64,000 nt of DNA from Poa pratensis. Its lineage: Eukaryota > Streptophyta > Magnoliopsida > Poales > Poaceae. The notes under the pieces are model-generated. The model did not search any database. It saw only the letters and a list, made by a program, of their open reading frames with translations, and was not told the DNA's origin. The stretch spans positions 23,473,023 to 23,537,022 of the forward strand of contig CAMZMU010000111.1 in the NCBI GenBank assembly GCA_947311845.1, given 5' to 3'. Within the stretch, counting starts at the first letter, position 1, and every line of letters begins with the position of its first letter. The translations under genes were made by a program, and so were the position numbers. Below, piece after piece: positions 57,165 through 64,000 of the stretch.

Positions 57165-60100
57165 TCATCTAAGTCTACCACCTCTACGGCCACGACGCCT
57201 ACCCCCTCTTAGCTCGTCAAACATTGATGTACGCCTACCGCCACCGCGACCGCCACGATGAGAATGACCATGTTGGCTACCACCATGGTGGCTTGTGCTA
57301 CCACCGCCACCGCCATGTTGAGAATGACCATGGTGGCTTGTGCTACCACCGCCACCGCCATGTTGAGAATGACCATGTTGGCTACCACCATGGTGGCTTG
57401 TGCTACCACCGCCACCGCCATGTTGAGAATGACCATGGTGGCTTGTGCTACCACCGCCACCGCCATGTTGAGAATGATCATGATGGCTTGTGCTACCACC
57501 GCCACCGCCATGTTGAGAATGATCATGGTGGCTTGTGCTACCACCGCCACCACCACCGCCACCATGTTGGACACCTTTCGATCTCTTGTTTCGACCACAA
57601 CCTCTAGCGTTGTGCCCACCACCATTGCATTCTCCACAACGGGCACACACGAGGCTCCTGAAAATGTTGGTTGCCCCACTCTCGGAGACCTCCTGCACCC
57701 CATGCGTCCATGTCATTTCTAAAACGTTTTGTCTTCCGTCTTCCCCGTTCGTCACCTTCAGTATTGGATCGGGCCATAGTTGAATGCCATGATATTCTGG
57801 CCATTGTGATTGGTCAAAGTAAGGTTCAAATCTGCCCGCCCATGTCTCCTTGGTAGCCTCGATCGAGTACTCGGACAACCTAACCGGATCAACGTATCCC
57901 ACTTTTCTAATGCGTGCCGCCGTCCGCAAGTGCGAGCAAGGGAGATGAAGCAACTGAGGCCTCTGGCACGAGCACAAACATTGCTTTAGCAAGACTTTGC
58001 ACGCACGCCCTCCGTGTTGCACACCACCTACCGTGGTGCCTCCTGGCTCATTGACTTGGTAAATCCACTCGTTGTTGTCAAAACATTGGGCTGTATTGGT
58101 CTCCGCCTTCCTTAACTGGTATGTCATCCATTTGTCAGCTTCAGGTGGATACTTGTACTTCTTCTTGTGCTTGTTCTTCCCTTCCATCTGCTCAAACGTT
58201 TCTCACTATATTTTTGAAAATACTCATTCAACTTGTCGAATGTGTATTGAACTATTGCTGTCACGGGCAACCCACGGACTCCTCTGAGCACATTGTTGAA
58301 ACATTCTGCCATGTTGCTTGTCATGTCACCGTACCTCCTACCGTCGGTGTCAAATGCTCTAGTCCACTTGTGCCTCATAGACGCATGCCTATCTAGGAAC
58401 TCTCGACCCCCCGGCGATGTGAGAGTTAGCAACCTGTTGTACAATCTCACAAAATGCCGCTCGGTGAAAGCGAGACAACAATCTTTTAGATCATCAGATA
58501 GCTCCTTATTTCCGCATGCCCTATAGAAGTTGGACACAAAATGCCTCACGCACCATCGATGGTGCAAAGGAGCATGCCCGGGAATATCAATCTCCACCGC
58601 ATTGAGTATGCCTTGGTGGCGGTCCGAGATGACACATACCTCTCTTTGAGGCTCAAATACCTTTGTTCTCACTAGACCCATGAACCACTCCCAGTTGTCC
58701 TGGTTCTCCGCCGTCACCAAAGCAAAAGCCAACGGCAACAACCGGTCGTTAGCATCATGAGCTACGGCAATCAAAAGTGTGCCCCTGTACTGGCCTGTCA
58801 AGAATGTGCCATCCACGGAGACAACCGGTCTACAATGCTTGAATGCCCTTATGCATTGCCCGAAAGCCCAAAATGCACGGCCAAAGACACGGACGGTTGC
58901 ACCGTTGTAATCCCTAGTCTTTTGGCCAAAGGGCTCCACACACGTAACCATGTCCGGATTTGTAGCAGCCATAGCTCCCAACAATCTAGGAAGTCGGTTG
59001 TATGCTTCCTCCCAGTCACCATACAACATCTTGAATGCGGCTTGCTTGGCCCTCCATGCCTTCCCATACTTCACCGAGTAACCAAACATGTCTTTCACCG
59101 TGTCCATGATAGCCCTCACCGAAAAAGTGGGGAATGCCTCTATGGAATTGGAAAGTCTATAGCCGATGAAATCGGAGGTTAGTTGCCGATGAATGTCCTT
59201 CGCATCCTTGTCATCATCATCATCATTGCCACTACACATGTGAGTTGACACACATTTTTTTAGAACCCATTGAGAGGTTCCCTTGATAGGTCTTGCACGC
59301 ACAATCCACGGACACCCATTATGCGCGTCATCACACTTAACCGTGTAACGCTTCTTGACATCCGAGTGAACCACTTTGTATGGTCTAAAGTACTTAACCG
59401 CATACTCCTTGAGCCATGTCTTCAATTCCAACAAGCTTTCAAACTTCACTCCCTCAGCAATACCATAGTTTTTGGGATTACGATCCTTCTTCGAAGTTGG
59501 CCTTGGTTCAAGAATTTTACTCGTGCCACCATCAACCACGGCTTTATCGGCGAGACTAAGATCACGGAACAATGGTAACGATGATCCCGGCCCACTACCT
59601 TCTTGAATATTTCGCTTCTTTAGCAGTGAACCCATCTTCATCAACATCTTCTTCGGGACCGTCGTCATCCGAGTCCGATGCATAGCATCGGTTATAAGGG
59701 ATGTCATGGTCCATGTCCTCATGCCTACAATTTGTCTCCACATCACCAATATCATTTTTATGAAGCTCAACTCCGATGCGTCGCTCTCCTCCTCCGACTT
59801 TCATATTGGTCACTTTGAATTGGGCTTGAAGGTTGGCTCCTTTCGTGTTCGGTCATTGTTGGTTGGCTAAAATCATGTTGAGTCATTGGAGGTGGACTCG
59901 ACGTTGGATAGTACACTTCATGCGCATGAGGTGGCTCATTTTGAACCGGCCTCCTAACGTCATGTTCGGAGGCACACCGGTTCAAGTCAAACGTCTTGTG
60001 GCAAACAACTCAAGAGCCTTGTCTTGAGATGCCGCCACCGTCTCCTTATATGCACTCCAACACAACTCGGAGTTGAGAGGCATAATCTTCCAACGAATAT

Positions 60101-60308
60101 GCATTCCGAACCCAACATTATGCCTTCCCTCCAAAGAAAGAACATCATTTGGATCCGTCCAATTCAATGCAATCCGCACTCTCTCCACAACCTCGGCATA
60201 GCTAGGACTATGGCCAAACACCACCACTTTCTCCTCCAAGTCATGCTCCACATTGCCTTTCAAAAAGGCCTCCTTGTCCACATGATGAACACTAACCATT
60301 TTGTCCAT
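57165..60308 (-). pseudogene. mudrA-type MULE transposase gene, frameshifted
   Basis: Starts MDKMVSVHHVDKEAF at 60308. Residues 1-108 form the PB1-like N-terminal domain of MuDR proteins (VVVFGHSPSYAEVVERVRIA). One lost base near 59,990 (ATRR for ATKT) moves to a Pro/Ser-rich linker; two more frame changes near 59,805 and 59,610 lead to the main frame (59,770-58,124): MuDR DNA-binding region (KTWLKEYAVKYFRPYKVVH, CPWIVRARP, KCVSTHMCSG), MULE catalytic domain (VVSVDGTFLTGQYRGTLLIA; VISDRHQGILNAV; HHRWCVRHFVSNF; NMAECFNNVLRG). One lost base near 58,200 (YSE-ETFEQMEGK) shifts to the last frame: SWIM finger (CLCSCQ ... LPCSHLRTAAR), CCHC knuckle (CARCGECNGGGHNARGC) and a Gly/Ser/His repeat tail ending RRGRRGGRLR. 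This is the transposition enzyme; catalytic acidic residues are visible. All breaks are one- or two-base changes, so the element was active recently or the lesions are sequence errors. Confidence 0.9.
57225..57580. repeat. Tandem repeat coding the Gly/His-rich tail of the transposase
   Basis: About seven units of 48-72 bp, each coding GGGGGSTSHH(D/G)HSQH on the minus strand. The reading frame is kept, and the opposite strand is open too because the units have no stops. Protein frames proposed on + here are shadows. Confidence 0.85.
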
Positions 60309-60964
60309 CTAAAAAATTTACAACAAACCGATGCATCAAATGATTGATACATTGCACTAAGCTATGCATTTAAAACAAAATCAATTTACTTATCTTAATT
60401 TTAAATCAAGTCATTATGCACTAACCCTAACTAAATCTAGCTCACTAACTACATCTAACAAAAACCCTAACCCTAACCTACAATCAAGAGCCCAACACTT
60501 CATATCCATCATACCCACACACATTGACCAATATTATCAACAAATAACCACAAATTTGTCCTCATATTCAAATTCTAGGGTTTCCAAGATCTACACAATG
60601 TCTCCAAATTGGAAGATTTCTATTGGACAAAAAGAAGGAGGATGAGGGAGAGTACCTTCTTGCACGTAGGAGAGCCGAATCCACGGAAAAATCACACCAA
60701 AAGGATGGATTTGAGGGGGGGGTGTGTTGGGGTGTGTTGGGGGAGTGTTCTTCCTTGCTTTTGTGAGAGAAGAGAGTGAGGGAGAAGAAAAAGGTGGTGG
60801 GGCACGGGCTGGGCTGTTACTTTTACAGATGTGTGGCGCCCCAGCCACCGGCGCCACACATGTATGTGTGGCGCCCCCATCTCCGGCGCTACTTAACCAG
60901 GGCTGGGACCCGCCTTGCCACGCTGGCAGTGTGTGGCGCCCCAGACGGGGGAGTGGGGTATACA
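60309..60964 (-). promoter_or_regulatory. Transposase 5' region and inner right end of the MULE
   Basis: AT-rich leader (60,310-60,600) with a CCCTAACCCTAACC stretch, then a GC-rich GTGTGGCGCC zone that merges into the right terminal repeat. It should hold the transposase promoter. No clear TATA box was found. Confidence 0.5.
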
Positions 60965-61110
60965 TGTGTGGCGCCCCAGCTGGGGCGGTGCATCCATGTG
61001 TGGCGCCCCCGTACGGGAGCCACACAAAAGGGTTAGATTTCGATTTTTTTTGAAAAAAGGGTTATTTTTGGATGAAGTTTGGGCAAAAGGTTATTTTTGT
61101 CAAATTTCAC
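60965..61110 (-). repeat. Right terminal inverted repeat of the MULE
   Basis: Reverse complement of 51167-51318 with few differences. It ends GTCAAATTTCAC directly before the CCCATATGG duplication. Confidence 0.93.
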
Positions 61111-61119
61111 CCCATATGG

Positions 61120-61380
61120 CGCACAGCGGATATCGCAGCCTTCCGTTCGATGGTTGGGGATTCGCGCGTGGGGCCACCCCACCAGCTCGTTGACCGCCTT
61201 CTCCGGCAAATACGCGAAGCCTTTCCCTCGTGCGTACATGAGACGGTCTGACAAATACGGCGAGGTGACTCCTGCCACCGTCCTCTCCAACCCTTGCCGA
61301 GACGCCATGGCCCATGTGCTGGCTGCCCGCTCCCAGTCCCATTTGATTTGAATCCTCTGCTGGTCCTTCTCCTTCCCCGA
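61120..61380. other. Spacer to the right of the MULE
   Basis: A moderately GC-rich stretch with an open frame but no recognised domain. It may be the 5' region of the following DUF1685 gene. Confidence 0.4.
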
Positions 61381-61384
61381 GCCT

Positions 61385-61993
61385 CTGCCGCCGCCGCCGC
61401 CTGAGCGTGAGCAGCAGACGGAGGAGGTGCCGGCGGAGAGCACGAGGGAGCTGCAGCGCACTCCGTCCGGGCTGCGGCACCGCCGCACGCGGAGCGACGA
61501 GGCGAAGACCGCCACCTTCGACGCTCTGGAGCCGCTCAAGATCCCACACAGCCAGGCCGGGCTGGCCGCTGCCGCTAACTGCCCGGCGGCGGACAGGAGG
61601 GAGGAGGCGGAAGGCGCGCGGGCGGAGCCTGTCGGAGCTGGAGTTCGAGGAGGTGAAGGGACTGCAGGACCTCGGCTTCACCTTCTCCGAGGCCGAGGTC
61701 GACGCCCAGCTCGCGTCCATCGTGACGGGGCTCCGGCGTCTGTAAGCGGCGGAGGAAGAGGCCAAGAATGCTAAGGCGGCGGCGGCGGCGGCTTGCGCCG
61801 AGGAGGAAGCTTGTAGAAGTAAGGCGGCCTCGGCTCAGCGCCCAGGAGAAGGCCGTATCTGTCTGAGGCGTGGGATGACGAGGAGGCGGAGGTGAGGAGG
61901 ATGCTGAGCACCTTCAGCCTTCAGGATCCCGGCGCCGACCTCAAGGAGCACCTCCGGCTCTGGGCGCACAACGTGGCCTCTGCCGTCCGGTGA
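61385..61993 (+). pseudogene. DUF1685 family gene, decayed
   Basis: Three frame segments are recognisable. An acidic N-terminal part reads EPLPPPPPEREQQTEEVP and TRSDEAKTATFDALEPLK. Then in another frame comes the DUF1685 signature SLSELEFEEVKGLQDLGFTF with EAEVDAQLASIV, closed by TAA at 61743. The C-terminal signature ADLKEHLRLWAHNVASAVR, ending TGA 61991-61993, is in the first frame again. DUF1685 proteins are plant-specific and of unknown function. Frame changes near 61,600 and between 61,745 and 61,850 mark it as a pseudogene unless small introns or sequence errors are involved. No start codon could be assigned. Confidence 0.65.
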
Positions 61994-62414
61994 TTCTACT
62001 TCTGACCAAGAAACACCACTTCTCTTTTGCTGTCCGGTGGCAAAGATCAACTGTAAATATTCTTCATTTTGCCATGGATGTACATGTAGAGTACGTTTCT
62101 TCGAGCTACAGAGTTCTTTAGTTTTGACAATGTAAAAAACGTTATTACGAATTCTGGATTTGGGAACAGGAAGGAATATAAACATTTTGCAAGCAACAAA
62201 AAGAAATTGTGAAAGGAGGCGAAGAAAAAAGTTGATGTGAGCGACAGTCTGATCTGATCAATGGTTTTCGTGTAGATGCCAAGAAAGCATTTTCCGTTGC
62301 TTTGAAGCTAAGAATTGCATAATTACGGTGAACTTTCACCGTGCTGTGATGATGTAATTGTGGCGAACAATCTAGAGTTGGATGCTGCTGATTTGTCGAA
62401 ATCTAGTAACTAGG
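61994..62414. other. 3' flank of the DUF1685 gene
   Basis: AT-rich sequence, probably 3' UTR, with no further gene, leading directly into the tandem array. Confidence 0.45.
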
Positions 62415-64000
62415 GATATCTTCATTGCTTATCACCGGATAGTCATGATATCGATTCTAGATATTTTCAATAATTTTTGGTTAGCCATCGCCGGTTATCC
62501 ATGTTACCACTTGTCGATGTCTTCTCCGCTTATCTGTGAACCTATAGATAACTTCATTGCTTATCACTGGATAGCCATGATATCGATTCTAGATATTTTC
62601 AATAATTTTTGGTTAGACATCGCCGGTTATCCATGTTACCACCTGTCGATGTCTTCTCCGTTTATCTGTGAACCTATGGATATCTTCATTGCTTATCACC
62701 GGATAGCCATGATATCGATTTTAGATATCTTCAATAATTTTCGGTTAGCTATCACCGGTTATATATCCATGTTACTACTTGTCGATATCTTCGTCGCTTA
62801 CCGGTGAACCTATGGATATCTTCATTGCTTATGACCGGATAGCCATGATATTGATTCTAGATATCTTTAATAATTTTTGTTTAGCCATCAACGGTTATCC
62901 ATGTTACCACTTGTCGATGTCTTCGTCGCTTATCGGTGAACCTATGGATATCTTCATTGCTTATCACCGGATAGCCATGATATCGATTATAAATATCTTC
63001 AATAATTTTCGGTTAGCCATCGCCGGTTATCCATGTTACCACTTGTCGATGCCTTCTCCGCTTATCTGGGAACCTATGGATATCTTCATTGCTTATCACC
63101 AGATAACCATGATATCGATTCTAGATATCTTCAATAATTTTCGGTTAGCCATCACCGGTTATATATCCATGTTACCACTTGTCGATGTCTTCGTCGCTTA
63201 CCGGTGAACCTATGGATATCTTCATTTCTTATGACCGGATAGCCATAATATCGATTCAAGATATCTACAATAATTTTTGGTTAGCCATCGCCGGCTATCC
63301 ATGTTACCACTTGTCGATGCCTTCTCCGCTTATCTGTGAACCTATAGATAACTTCATTGCTTATTACTGGATAGCCATGATATCGATTCTAGATATTTTC
63401 AATAATTTTCGGTTAGACATCGCCGGTTATCCATGTTACCACTTGTCGATGTCTTCTCCGCTTATCTGTGAACCTATGGATATCTTCATTGCTTATCACC
63501 GTATAGCCATGATATCGATTTTAGATATCTTCAATAATTTTCGGTTAGCCATCACCGGTTATATATCCATGTTACCACTTGTCGATGTCTTCGTCGCTTA
63601 CCAGTGAACCTATGGATATGTTCATTGCTTATGACCGGATAGCCATGATATTGATTCTAGATATCTTTAATAATTTTTGGTTAGCCATCAACGGTTATCC
63701 ATGTTACCACTTGTCGATGTCTTCGTCGCTTATCGGTGAACCTATGGATATCTTCATTGCTTATCACCGGATAGCCATGATATCGATTATAAATATCTTC
63801 AATAATTTTCGGTTAGCCATCGCCGGTTATCCATGTTACCACTTGTCGATGCCTTCTCCGCTTATCTGTGAACCTATGGATATCTTCATTGCTTATCACC
63901 GGATAACCATGATATCGATTCTAGATATCTTCAATAATTTTCGGTTAGCCATCATCGGTTATATATCCATGTTACCACTTGTCGATGTCTTCGTCGCTTA
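62415..64000. repeat. Tandem repeat array with 132/132/136-bp units (higher-order 400 and 800 bp), continues past the window
   Basis: Units begin GATATCTTCATTGCTTATCA and start at 62415, 62547, 62679 and 62815, i.e. 132, 132 and 136 bp. Every third unit carries an extra TATA (GGTTATATATCC for GGTTATCC), giving a 400-bp trimer. Variants repeat every six units: GATAACTTC at 62547 and 63347 (800 bp apart), CGATTATAAATATC in units 5 and 11. About twelve units are visible. Long open frames in it are due to the absence of stops in the unit. Confidence 0.92.

Larger units (their letters stand above)
51167..61110 (-). mobile_element. Complete MuDR-like MULE, 9,944 bp, with three genes
   Basis: Perfect 9-bp duplication CCCATATGG (51158-51166, 61111-61119) around ends that start GTGAAATTTGAC. 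Terminal inverted repeats of about 150 bp are nearly identical and contain GTGTGGCGCC motifs. Gene order: PMD gene (+, 52183-54789), repeat zone, GRF zinc-finger gene (-), mudrA-type transposase gene (-). Genes are read inwards from both ends and converge, as mudrA and mudrB do in maize MuDR; the PMD gene occupies the mudrB position. Strand is given by the transposase. Confidence 0.95.

Noticed and set aside
57224..57722. His/Met-rich frames on + opposite the transposase tail
   Set aside because: Shadow of the Gly/His-coding tandem repeat of the minus-strand transposase, whose SWIM and CCHC motifs are recognisable.
60470..60480. CCCTAACCCTAACC as a telomere repeat
   Set aside because: Only two or three short units of the plant telomere-like sequence; too short and inside the MULE leader.
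62382..63607. Three overlapping open frames of about 142 codons as a repeat protein family
   Set aside because: They are translations of the 132-136-bp tandem array, which simply lacks stops in this frame; no promoter, splice signal or known domain.

Overview
The window is nuclear DNA of a grass, most likely a pooid of the Triticeae type. The signs are many Stowaway MITEs with TA duplications, a CACTA element with GTGCCGACGG subterminal repeats, LINEs with grass-type 3' ends, GC-rich first exons with AT-rich introns, and several tandemly duplicated host genes heavily invaded by transposons. No bacterial or organellar genes were seen.

Region 1 (1-34 kb) is a tandem array of four copies of one F-box gene family, all on the + strand (copy A from 0.5 kb, B from 9.0 kb, C from 19.1 kb, D from 29.3 kb). 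Each duplicated unit carries a GC-rich exon 1, an intron of about 1.1-1.7 kb, a short terminal exon and about 1.5 kb of recognisable 3' flank. A is truncated and frameshifted. B is split by a precise 2.3-kb CACTA insertion. C has three single-base deletions. D has a long open frame but stops about 23 codons early. Between the copies lie a 5'-truncated LINE (-), an unclassified TIR element with a minisatellite, several MITEs, a Copia gag fragment, a near full-length LINE with a C-terminal RNase H domain (+) and a SINE placed exactly at that LINE's 3' junction.

Region 2 (34.5-51 kb) is a small cluster of IBH1-like atypical bHLH genes: a pseudogene (35.1 kb), an intact single-exon gene (48.6 kb, 172 aa) and a truncated relic (50.7 kb). 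The promoter of the intact gene is split by a 9.3-kb insertion with Helitron termini (37,801-47,097, read on the - strand). The related promoter at 34.6 kb is the matching empty site. Inside the Helitron I could chain 15 GT-AG exons on the - strand into one 311-codon frame behind a GC-rich leader and a TATA box. I do not recognise the product. A non-autonomous hAT element sits between the Helitron and the gene.

Region 3 (51.2-61.1 kb) is a complete 9,944-bp Mutator-like element (MULE) with about 150-bp terminal inverted repeats and a perfect 9-bp target duplication. It has the convergent layout of maize MuDR: a mudrA-type transposase (PB1-like N-terminus, MULE domain, SWIM and CCHC fingers) is read from the right end, while a plant-mobile-domain (PMD) gene of eight exons is read from the left end. 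A two-exon GRF-zinc-finger/coiled-coil gene lies downstream of the transposase. Transposase and PMD genes carry a few small frameshifts; the GRF gene is open. This three-gene MULE is the most interesting system in the window.

Region 4 (61.1-64 kb) holds a decayed DUF1685 gene and a tandem repeat with a higher-order pattern (132+132+136 = 400 bp; 800-bp super-period) running off the end of the window.
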